The notes beneath the pieces were generated by a model, which searched no databases, had not been told where the DNA came from, and saw only the letters and a list, made by a program, of their open reading frames with translations. Source: Calycina herbarum (taxonomy: Eukaryota > Ascomycota > Leotiomycetes > Helotiales > Pezizellaceae). From it: a DNA stretch of 64,000 nucleotides. The stretch's first letter is position 1. Each line of letters begins with the position of its first letter. Positions 1-10,300 of the stretch are shown here, one piece after another. The DNA lies in contig LLEY01000075.1 in the NCBI GenBank assembly GCA_001414485.1, positions 62,001-126,000 on the forward strand, written 5' to 3'. Position numbers and translations under genes: made by a program.

Positions 1-40
1 GAAAACTCCATCATGATATTGAGCACTTGCCTACCTGCTT

Positions 41-206
41 GTTGTTCCAGCACTCTAGAGTAATTCATGTAAATCATCCTAAACACTTAGAACTCAAGAT
101 TATTAACCGAGATAGTTATAACAATCAATTCCAATTCTCTCAAACTATTTATTTTAGAACTCCGAGACGAATTTACTGCCGCTTTTATTGTCCATCGCGA
201 GAGGGG
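41..206. repeat. Degenerate copy of palindromic MITE-like repeat
   Basis: The stretch opens with GTTGTTCCAG and ends in a block close to TACTGCCGCTTTTATTGTCC followed by ATCGCGAGAGGG. Both blocks recur in other intergenic regions of this window (5.7, 30.9, 38.5, 42.8 and 52.3 kb). Between them lie the decayed arms of the repeat, with GGTTAAT/ATTAACC-like and AACAATC blocks. It is AT-rich and shows no coding potential. It belongs to the family best preserved at 18191-18312. Confidence 0.6.
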
Positions 207-837
207 CTGAATTTCACCCCCGAGACCCCTACAAACATCTGGCAAACCAGAAGGACACTACAATAAAACCAACCAACTAGGGTTGGTAACAGCTATTTTT
301 CTCTCCAAATCCCTCTCCTAGCCCATTATTTCCTACATACCCCACCACTTCCATTACTACGTTCCAAACCGCATCCACGATTTACTCACTAAATAGACCA
401 AGCCCGAAAAAGAAACTTGATATTGAGGGGTTGAAGGCTTTTGAAGACTCCAAGACTTGAGGGATTGAAAACTTGAAAATCCGAGATGACGAGTGTTCAT
501 ATCTTGGTAAGACTCTTCTTGTCTATCTCCGTGTAAAGCCTCGGATCGTCAAATTTAATTATGCGAATTGTTTGGAACAATCGACTTCCGTCAATTCTCC
601 GGTATAATGATATATTATTTCGTGGCTAAAGGAGTCGAAGAAGCAGTCGAGGAGAGGGATTTCTTTTTCCCCGGGGGTTCTCGTCTGATAGCTTAAAATT
701 GAGAGCATGGATTCATAGTCTTAGTTTGAAAGTCCGAAGAAATGAGTGCTATACAAGTTTAAATATATACCCTGGTGGTCTAAATAACCTTCATTCAGCC
801 TGTAAAGAACAGGCTACGAGGAAAGAGCTCTTGCCGT

Positions 838-970
838 CCCCTAAGATTATCCTAAATACTTGGAACACTTTAAAAAATTAACCCAGATCAGCTGGAGCAA
901 TGGAAGGAAATTACCCTAAAAGTTTGACACAATTTCGAATATTGACCCAGATCGTTTGAAACAATTAACT
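838..970. repeat. Degenerate copy of palindromic MITE-like repeat
   Basis: It contains two successive versions of the TTAACCCAGAT...GGAACAAT motif seen in the arms of the 18.2-kb palindrome, each ending in a variant of GGAACA or GAAACAAT. Both outer ends are eroded, so the limits are approximate. Confidence 0.5.
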
Positions 971-1852
971 TCAACCGCAAGAGCTACCTTACCTATCCAT
1001 CATAAGCTTCTTAGGAAAAGAAAAAAAAGTAAGGTTATCGATACTAATAAACAACACATTCAAACTCACAACTCAAAAGTAATATCAAAATCCATAAGTC
1101 AAACGATACCTATCATTACAATATCTCTACTGAGCTTCCTATCATTACAAATGCTATATCGAAAAAAAGAACCACGAAAACAGGACCCACACCTTCAACA
1201 TCATCAGGTCCTATGCTAGAATCAAAAAGTCACACCAACCATCCACCAACAACAAAAAGCAGGCACCAGGAAGGCAGGCGTACAGGATGTACAAGGTTAG
1301 AAACAGGATGTGCAGATAAGGGAAACACAATTCTCGTCCCCATCTCTTTTCTTTCGAATAGTTTGAGGGTATGTATTTGTGTGTTTGTGTCTTGGTATCA
1401 AAAAAGGCCGTTCTTCCTCCTGCTACTATCTTCCTTTCTTCACCCCATCTAAAGACTCGTCTCCTGCCTGCCCACGAAGAAGAAGAAAGTTTTGGTATCG
1501 CCGCCGTGAAGTTGACCGGAGAAGAAACTATGGAATGGGGAAATTCAAATGCGCGAAAAAACCAGGAAAAAACAAAGACGCTGCGTGAGTCAAATGTACA
1601 AGAGGTTGGGGGTTGTGTAGTAAGCAATATATCGATCGTGGGTATGGAGGTCGTGTGTTGTTCGGGAATGAGTTTGGGGAAGGCGCGTGAGGGTTTGTAG
1701 AAAGGGTGGGTGATCGATCCCTTGAGTTGTAGCAAAATCCAACTACCAATTTGGTGTAACACTGGACAGCAGCCAGCTCATTGTTGGGCATGTACTTCGT
1801 GGTTATGTGGACCGGGTGCGAGGGAGAATGTCGAAGGGTGGTATTCAATTAT
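971..1852. other. Intergenic, no supported gene
   Basis: Several overlapping frames are open on both strands, up to 183 codons on the minus strand. None shows a recognisable domain, and the frames compete with each other. The stretch lies just downstream of the minus-strand ARF gene and probably holds its 3' untranslated region. Confidence 0.5.
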
Positions 1853-2680
1853 TTACTTCTTTGAGACTGTGCCTTGGGGTGGTGACTTGACGTTATTGGA
1901 AAGCCATGCCTATTGCAGAAAATGGAAATTAGCATTTAATATCAGGAAATTGGGAAGTTGGGATTGGGATTCTTACCAAACCTTCCAACAATCCCTCTCC
2001 TGTAGTGGCACAACTTGGTACCACGAACCAGATCTTGTCCTTCAGTGAGTTGAGCTTTAGCGCTTCTGTGACTTCTTGTGGTTTCATTGCTGCGTTATTT
2101 TGTTAGAAATTGCCTTGGCATATGAGTGCAGAACGACAACTTACCTCCGGGAATATCTTGTTTGTTGGCGAATACAAGTAATAGCGATTCCTTCATTTCT
2201 CTGTCGTTGATAATTCGGTGTAATTCTGATTTTGCCTCCTCTATGCGTGCCTTATCGCTCGAGTCGATGACGAAGATCAATCCTTGGGTACCTGTAATTG
2301 AACAATCAGCGCTTGCCCTGAATCTGCCACAGTCAGGGTATGCGATTTTCCTCCCGGCCTACGTGGTACACCCTTTCCAAATAGTCTTGCGCCACGAGTT
2401 CAACAACAAAAGTAGAGATTCCCAACATACCACTGAAATAATGTCTCCATAAAGGCCTGATCTTGTCTTGTCCACCCACATCCCAAACATTGAACTTGAC
2501 ATTCTTATATGTGACCGTCTCGACGTTGAACCCCACCGTAGGAATAGTCGTAACATCTTGATTGAGTTTCAATTTGTAAAGAATTGTGGTCTTTCCCGCA
2601 GCGTCCAATCCCAACATCAACAATCGCATTTCTTTCGATCCAAAGATCTTCCCCATCATTTTGGAGATCTGTCCCCCCAT
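1853..2680 (-). CDS. arf6: ARF6-like ADP-ribosylation factor (small GTPase)
   Basis: Small Ras-superfamily GTPase of the ARF family, expected to act in membrane traffic and actin or polarity control at the plasma membrane and endosomes. Four exons: 2680-2431, 2291-2145, 2089-1977 and 1909-1853. All introns are GT-AG with closing phases, giving 188 aa against about 180-185 for the family. Gly2 is available for N-myristoylation. The P-loop GLDAAGKT lies at about 24-31, the switch-II WDVGGQ at 66-71, and the NKQD base-recognition motif at about 126-129. The N-terminus [14 protein letters not shown] and the short C-terminal tail fit the ARF6/ArfB branch better than ARF1. It is divergent from the mannose-6-phosphate isomerase gene, about 980 bp away. 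The last exon is short and its tail (WLSNNV then KSPPQG) is less conserved, so the exact C-terminus is the least certain part. Confidence 0.93.
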
Positions 2681-3658
2681 TGTGTATAGCTTTTACGGAC
2701 TCGTGTAGTTCGATAGGAGAGGCGTGCTGGCGCAATTGAATGGAAAAATATCGCTATGACTTTGTCGCGTCGTTCGACGAGGCTTCGAGAGGGATGGCGG
2801 GAAAGGCGGTTCGGGATAATGTGTATTGTACGGATTAACGGCGAGGCTGAGACCACGGGTTGGCGGGCTTCGTATGATGCGCTTTGCAGAAGAATTGCGC
2901 TTGGGGTGTTCCTTGACGGTGAGTAGGCGGTGATGGAGAGAATGGGCTGGCGTTGATCGCAGGGGATATCGCTGTGTAGATTTTTTGCGGAATCGATCGC
3001 AAAGGGTGTTTGTGAGTGATCGTGAAGGTGGAACTGAATGGTAAATTGTTCTTGTGCGGATGCTGGGAAAGGAGATTTGATACCGCGGACCCATCTGAGA
3101 TTGGTTAAGACGCGATGTTTCAGGGGTTTTGTATGATCAGGTGACGCAGAATCCACGTATCAATAAAACATGCATGCAATCTTCAGATTGGACTTTACAA
3201 ACGGAGATGCTCGAACAATCAATATTCCCAATATTACAATAGCAATTATAAATTCTCGATATGACCTTAGCTTACTTGCAAACACAAACCTCCTTGCACC
3301 CAGGTTTGATTAGTTGATCTAGTCTTTAGGGTTTGGAGTCAGAGTGCTTCCCCCAATGATCGAAATGTATCAGGGCTTTAGCTTCCAGCATGCATACTTA
3401 CATAAGGAGATGTGTATAAACTGACATTGCTGTGTTGTGAGGGAAGGAGGAGATATGCTCCTTAAGCTTAATAAAATAAACATGGGCTTGGCGAAGCGAC
3501 CGCGGGGTAGCAGTGACGTTGCACCAACCTCAACCAGGTCCTTTGAAAATAAGAACTGGTCATCTTGAATACAAGCTCTCTCCTTCAACAACTCCAGATT
3601 TCAGCTCTTGAATCCCCTCTTACTCAACACACACTCGCTCCTCCAAAAATCCCACGCC
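2681..3658. promoter_or_regulatory. Divergent intergenic region between arf6 and the isomerase gene
   Basis: This 978-bp gap separates two genes transcribed away from each other, so it must carry both promoters and 5' leaders. Minus-strand frames of 133-166 codons at 2656-3156 are open but show no domain and overlap the arf6 leader. The last 60 bp before the isomerase ATG are C- and T-rich, as in many fungal leaders. Confidence 0.6.
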
Positions 3659-5071
3659 ATGGTTCTTGCAGTACCATTATTTCGACTCCAGTGCGGCGTC
3701 AACAGCTATGACTGGGGAAAAGTAGGAAAGGACTCTGCCGCAGCCAAATTCGCAGCTGCCACGCCCGCAGATGACTTCTCAATTCAAGAAGACAAGCCCT
3801 ATGCAGAGGTATCTCGAAACATCCCAAAAGCTTCCGTACGTGGCTCACCGCAATAGCTGTGGATGGGCACACATCCTTCGAACCCCTCGAAAGACCTCAC
3901 CACGAAACGAACCCTCCTCGATCTTGTCCAAGAAAATCAAGCATTGATGTCCATCGAAATCAACGAGAAATACGAGAACAAATTACCATTCCTCTTCAAG
4001 GTGCTATCGATTGGAAAAGCATTGAGCATCCAGGCACATCCGAATAAGCAGCTGGCTGAGCAATTACACAAGAGGGATAGCAAGAATTATCCGGATGATA
4101 ATCATAAGCCGGAGATGACAATTGCTATTACTGCTTTTGATGGACTTTGTGGCTTCAGACCTCTGGCGGAGATTTCGCATTTCTTCTCTACGGTTCCAGC
4201 GTTGAGGCAACTCATTGGTGAGAGCGAGGCAAAGGAGTTTCAATCCACTATCGAGGGAAAAGAAACTTCGGAAAAGAAAGAGGACGAGGAAACAAATAAG
4301 AAGGCCTTACAAAAAGCGTTCGGGTCGTTGATGAACTCGAAAAAGGAAGATATCGAGAGTGCCAGCAAAGATCTGGTCGCGTCAGCACAAAAGGAGGGGT
4401 CGGAATTTGCTGGTGGCGGAGGTCCAATCAACAGCGGGAAAGAGCTTGCAGACTTGGTCGTAAGACTGGACAAACAATTCCCTGGAGATGTGGGATTATT
4501 TGTCCTCTTCTTCCTCAACTATGTGAAGCTTGAGGTTGGAGAGGCAATGTTCCTCAAGGCTGACGATATTCATGCATATCTGAGCGGGGATATCATTGAG
4601 TGTATGGCTGCATCAGACAATGTTGTCCGAGCTGGATTTACGCCCAAATTCAAGGATGTTGACACTTTGATTACGATGTTGACTTACAACTATGCTCCTA
4701 TCGAGGAACAGAAGATGGAGCCCGTCGATTATCCATATGTCACTCTAAATCGTGACGCATATTCTTCTGGATCAGGAGCTATTCTGTACGACCCTCCAAT
4801 CGAGGAATTCAGTGTTGTCAAGACAGACTTGAAGAAGAAAGGCGCAAAGGCTACTTTCGAGCAAATTTCTGGTCCTAGCATTTTCATCTGCACAACAGGC
4901 AGTGGGAAAATTAGTGTCGGGCCCAAGGTAGAGGAAGTGAAGGCAGGATATGTTTACTTTGCAGGCGCCACTGCAGAGGTTGTTTTGGAGAGCGACGGCG
5001 ATCAAGAATTTACAACATTCAAGGCGTTTTGCGAATTGCAAGGGAAGGAGGATGGCAAGGAAAAGCTGTGA
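3659..5071 (+). CDS. PMI40: Mannose-6-phosphate isomerase, type I
   Basis: Zinc enzyme interconverting fructose-6-phosphate and mannose-6-phosphate in the cytosol. It supplies GDP-mannose for protein glycosylation and cell-wall mannan. Two exons, 3659-3808 and 3857-5071, are split by a 48-nt GT-AG intron, giving 454 aa, normal for fungal type I enzymes. The zinc ligands expected from the Candida enzyme are visible: Gln109 and His111 in IQAHPNK, Glu136 in HKPEM and His289 in ADDIHAYL. The active-site Arg308 lies in DNVVRAGF. The start is the ATG in CGCCATGG just before [20 protein letters not shown] Lys/Glu-rich insertion at about residues 180-230 is typical of eukaryotic members. An in-frame extension of 17 codons upstream lacks family similarity, so it was left out. 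Confidence 0.95.
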
Positions 5072-5661
5072 GATGATTGATGATTGATGGTTGATAGAAA
5101 TGATAGACCCGACAGTACATGATGACAATGTTTACATTTTCCTTTTCTTGGTAGACAAGCAGCCTCGTCCCTCACCTATATCTTCCCTCGCGATTCGTCT
5201 TCGACGACATGAAGAATTCATGTACCTGTAGAATGGAGAGTGCGAGGGTGGGGGTTGCTCTGTGATGTGGTCCGAGTCGTGCCTCGTCGTGGTAGCTCCT
5301 GTCTGGTGGTGGTAATCCGATGTTGTGGTTGAGTCTAAGGGAAGGAGCGACATTAACCTCAGATGAAACCCAATGGAAGGCAAGTGCCACTGGGTTTCGC
5401 CTTCCTTTTTCTTGGATTCCTGAGCTTGAATGGAAGAAACTAAGCCATCGTTCTGCCCCCCCCTTGGATAGAATGCAAGTTCTAGTAAAATCAACTCAAA
5501 AGACTTCGGGTGACGAAAGTCAATTATCCCAATTGTTCGAGACTGTTTAGTATATTGTCTTTTTACTCAGGTATACTTGGAACGATGACGGAAACTCCCA
5601 CTCAATTCATACTTTATACTTCGTCACAAAACACATCCTCACGATGGACATTAAATACATC
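5072..5661. other. Intergenic; one 45-bp block repeated at 16.9 kb
   Basis: No gene was recognised. Minus- and plus-strand frames of 70-120 codons overlap each other without a domain. Positions 5531-5577 (TTCGAGACTGTTTAGTA then a T-rich stretch ending TCAGGTATAC) recur with substitutions at 16873-16918, suggesting a small dispersed repeat. Confidence 0.45.
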
Positions 5662-5845
5662 AGGTTCATAACCGCCTACCTCGCCCTGGTTGTCCCAGCC
5701 TCTTAGGGTAATTTAAGTAAATTATCCTACGCACCTGGAACAATTTAGGACTCTAAACCTAGGTGTTTTGGAACAATCAAGCTCTAAAATAGTATTAGAA
5801 AGCTCGAACAATGGGTATTTTATTTACTGTCACGAGCCATCTCCA
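5662..5845. repeat. Degenerate copy of palindromic MITE-like repeat
   Basis: It starts with a CAGGTTCATAACCGCCTACC-like block, has GGTTGTCCCAGCCTCTTAGGG at the left arm, AACCTAGGTGTTTTGGAACAA in the middle, and ends near TTTACTGTCACGAG. This order of blocks matches copies at 42.8 and 52.3 kb. Confidence 0.6.
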
Positions 5846-5948
5846 CATTACTTGTAGATATCGCTATCAGTGTTTCACTCCAATCCCAAGACCCACGATT
5901 CGGAGGATTCACATCTCCATACCAGAATTACTTGTCATCAAAAATCCT

Positions 5949-6888
5949 CTTGTTGCACATCGCAAATATAATTATTGAAGGTATTAAGTTCCCGAGTGGA
6001 TATCGGAAAGATTGAATTTTGTATTGAGCCGCCGTTGGCGGGGAGAAAATAAATTGGTGAAATGAAAGCACGGTTGGGAAAATGGATATAAGCTTAAATG
6101 AACACGAGGAGCGATGAACAACGAAACTCTTGACTTGGTTAGTCTGCTTGATATTTGCATGGGTCGTTTTTTATTCAGATGGCGCAAAGAGTTGTTCGAG
6201 ACGTGGTTGTTCCGGGTTGGCTATCCATGGCTTGACCTCGTGAAGCTCAGACATACGTTACCTGTCCCAGCAGCGAAGTGCAACAAAACTCTCATAAGAC
6301 GCTGGATGGAGCAAAGATCCACTAGCTTCAGAGATCAGATGGACTTGAGCTTGGACTACGAACAGACGTTGTCCCAGAGGCGATGTGCAACAGGCAGTTT
6401 TGAAATGCCAGACGCGGTTAGAGTTTTGACAATCATGTGTTGTATTGGATGATTTTGGGTTCTTGGCGGGACATTTTTCCAGAGCTCAACGGTCCTCCAT
6501 TTTAGCTCAGAAATAGCGATGTGCAACAAATGGCTGCTTAAGGCTAAATTAGGATTGGCACAGACTGTTTGGTGAGCTTAAATGGAGTCCTAGCCGGGGT
6601 TTTTAGAAACTCATTTCGAAGAGCCCTGGAGGGGTCAGAGCACACCCACTTGACTCCATTTGTTATCTCAGGAGCGACGTGCAACAAGATCTTGCCAAAT
6701 CTATTATATCCTAATATAGACAGCGATAATATTTCAGCATCTCCGCTACCGGTTGCAGAAACCTGACTGGCATTTGGCCTTAGAAGTCGCTCTGAAAAGG
6801 CGTCGCGTTTGCAACTCGAATTTTTAGGAGGATTTTTAGTAGTTGAACCATTAAAAATTAAAAATTAAAAAGGATCGATGTGCAACAA
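5949..6888. repeat. Array of six copies of a 15-bp motif, consensus AGCGANGTGCAACAA
   Basis: Five direct copies begin at about 6272, 6378, 6515, 6673 and 6873. A sixth copy lies inverted at about 5949-5963 (TTGTTGCACATCGC). Spacing grows along the array: 106, 137, 158 and 200 bp. Flanks are partly shared. Copies 1 and 2 are preceded by ACGTT and GTCCCAG; copies 3 and 4 by CTCCATTT and CTCAG. There is no coding frame of note across the stretch. A weaker match (AGATGTAACAA) lies near 7206. The array stands 0.5-1.4 kb upstream of the Fungal_N gene. Whether it is a decayed tandem repeat, nested transposon ends or a protein-binding array cannot be told from sequence. Confidence 0.6.
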
Positions 6889-7368
6889 AACCTGGAGGGT
6901 GGTGTGCAGCTGACCAGCGGCAGGCCTCGTTCCAATCATCGTTCAGTGTTTGGGAGGGATCAGTAACAAGTCCTTCACAACTCCATGTTTTCTCGATTGC
7001 CGTTACTCTAGTTTTTTCAGGTACTCACTCGTCGACAGGAAATCATCTTGATCATGGGAGCAATTTCTAAGCCACAACCTCGGTGTGATCAATTGGGTTC
7101 AGTTGGGGGCGTCTCCGAACATTGGGGGCCGCTGAGAAATTTCATTTGCCCCCTTGCCTTTGCAGCTTTGTAACCGCGGCGTCTACATGTACGAAGGAAG
7201 GCAGCAGATGTAACAACCCCAGCTCAGCCTCAACTCCTCCCTTCGACCAACTCGACTTCGTCTTCCTTTATGTTGTCATGGCTTTAGACAATCCAAGACA
7301 ATGGCCATAACCTCTCTACTGGCTCTACTGAGGTCTCCTCGACGCTCTGGTCCTTCTGCAATCTGACC
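6889..7368 (+). promoter_or_regulatory. Upstream region of the Fungal_N gene
   Basis: This 480-bp non-coding stretch lies directly before the ATG at 7369 and should carry its promoter and leader. The last 180 bp are pyrimidine-rich. No clear TATA box was found. Confidence 0.4.
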
Positions 7369-10300
7369 ATGGACCCGGTCACGATTCTTGGGGCTGTCGG
7401 ATCCGTTGTCGGAATCGCTTCATTCGGACTTCAGCTCGCCAAGTTTCTGGACGAATTCATTGATGACTTTTCATCCGCCGACGAGAATTTAAGCGCCATA
7501 TTCTACGGGGTTGACGCGACCAACAACGCGCTTATTCAGATTGAGGGGCTCCTTCGAGAAGAAAGAAAGAATATTGTCGAGCGAGGGAAGCCCATGCTCT
7601 TTTCGGAAAAAGCACTCGACGACGTACAGGAAACCGCAGATCAATGCCTCAAAATCTTTTGGAGAATCGAAGCCACAGTTCTCCGGAAAGACAGCGCGAA
7701 AGACCTGGAGTTGCAAATCCTGAGACGTCTGGCTAGATTTCATAAAGAGATTAGAAATACTCGGAATTTGGATGAGACTCCGTCTGTGTTAAAATTTGAT
7801 ACTACTCAAAAATTATCGAAGAGGCAGCAATTAACTTGGGCTTTCTCTACTGGGGACAAATTGGAGAAATATAATAGGCAGTTATATCGGCTTCAGACTA
7901 CGTTGATCTTGGTTTTCCAGGTTGTCCATCTTCGATATAATTTGACAAAACCGTAAGTAGGAGTTGATTATTACTTTCATTACTTCTGGACAGTCGTAAC
8001 TATTATTTAAAGGGGAAGTTCGAAGAGTTGATCACCTGATTCCTTATCTTCTTATCCCCCCAAAATAGTAATTACAATCATCCAATACTCTTTTACAGAC
8101 TCATGAATGTTCCTTTTATGTTGTATACTCGAGATTATATATTGACATTTCAGGTTAGGAAACAACGCTTGGATGATATGCTTGATCTCCCTCAATCATA
8201 CAAGAAGATCAAAAGCATGGCTGCGGAACTGGGAATGATTGACGGCGAAAAGAGCCGGAGGTATGAAAGCTCAAGCATCAATCCTTTCGAACCTCGGAAA
8301 GGAGACAGCCAGAGTGAAGCGTTCGGGAGGAAAATTGATCGCAACAGAACCTTGAGTCGAAAGAGGGACACTCTAGATTCGTTGAGGAGCGAACCAAGAG
8401 GATCAAGAAGACGTGATAGTAGGTATGATGATATGACTGAAAGAAGGCAGACCACGTACGAGGAGCCAGAAGTTGAAGACAGGCGACGTCACCATGGGAA
8501 TCGATCGTTTTCTAGGGTCACTCGACAAGACAGCGAGCTCAGTGCGACCCCTGAGACAAAGCTCGTTGCGAGACACTTGCAAAAGGCCCAGTCATATATG
8601 GCGACACACAACGAAGGCCAAAAAGAGCTTCCCCTCGGAACAGGCCCCAAAACCGAGAACAATGGCTTCGGAGACTTCCCTTTTTCGGTTTCGCCGACAC
8701 CGCTAGAACACGATGAGATACATTCGATGTTACCAGAACATGGTTCAACCCCAAGTCCTGAGCCTAAAATACCTCTTATTCCCCAATCGAAAAAGCCCAC
8801 TGTTTATCAGCAACCATCTGTAGTAAGTTCAAAGCAAATGTTCATAAGAGAGGTGGAAGTTACTCTCGGTCACCTACTTCGGTTGTGCGAAATGGTCTTG
8901 GGTAATCAAAACTTTATTCGAGAAGGTTTAGAAGAATGAGAAACTCTATTTCCTCATTCTCCTAAACCATTCGATTAATAGCTATAATCTTCCGAAAATA
9001 CCTCACCCAATAAGATAAAGGGTGCTGAAGAGTAATGGCTTAATTAAACCGAATGCTGACCTATTATAGACCGATCAAACACTTGTCACTGAAGATCCCG
9101 ACAACCATATTCGTCAAAAACCTAAACCCCGTGCCGCGGATGTTCAATTCAATCTTGATCCAACAAACAGACAACATCACCAACCACAGGGCAAAGGAAC
9201 ACCTGCTATTCCCAGACCTATTTTGAGACGAAGTCGACCAAGTCTCGATCGAAGCCAAAGACAAGATACATACGAGACTCTTTCGCCTCCATCTCCATTA
9301 TCCGAAGACAACCAAGATGACCGGGAGTTATTTGAATACCAAGATAATAACTATCCCAATTGGATAGAACCTCAGTTGAGACAAGATCAAGAACTACCTG
9401 TGGTTAAGAACAGGAGGTCAGTCCCGTTGCAGAAGCAACATGTCGAACGGCCATCAAACAGCCCTTCGGGGGCTAGTAAGTTACCAAAACAACCTAGAAT
9501 TGAAGAAACAGAGAGGGATGAAAGGGGAACGCAAGAACATCCACGCCAGTCGAAGAGGGCCAAAGAACGGCCTCCGAAACAGGCAATCAATACAAGTCCT
9601 AAAATGGCTTCTAACAATAGAAGACCACCACCGAAAATTTGTCTGAATTCCGAAGCAGAGGAAGAAGTCACGACTGCCCCTCGTAAGAATCCCCATCTTT
9701 ACCCCTCATTACTTCAGATATTCTAGGACAAATACGTTCATTCTCCGAAAAGTTTTAGGAGAACTTAAATTTTAAGTTTAAATTCTAAACATTCTCAGAG
9801 AATGAATCTACTTGTTCCAGACCTTTTACACATTACTTACAAACTCAGGGGTACCTAGAGAAAAGCTTGATTATTTTACAACGCCCGAAACTACGACGGA
9901 AAATAACATAGCAGAGCCACCAATCGCATTAAAATCGCTCTCCAAAAAATCAAAAAACCCACAATCCAACTCAGCACAAGATTTCGAAGATGACAGCGGC
10001 CCTAATATTTTCCATGTTGTTCATCCAACCGATAGGATAGCAGGCTCCGATTCGAGGTCAATATCCAGTATCAGACCCACCTCACAGCCCCTAGATCCCA
10101 ATGATTCGCCGAATGACTGGCAAACAATATCCCACGTAGGAACAAATAGCAATGCATCCAATACAACCTCTGCATCAAAAAAGAAAGCAACAGTCTATAA
10201 TGCGCTAAAGCGTATCACACGCCGAGACTTCATGTCACAGGATGACCTCGAGAGTATGTTTGGAACCGGAGCTTTGGTAACAGCATTCGTAATCCGAGGT

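Noticed and set aside
1211..1762. 183-codon minus-strand frame downstream of arf6
   Set aside because: Starts and ends in low-complexity sequence, overlaps several plus frames, and has no recognisable domain.
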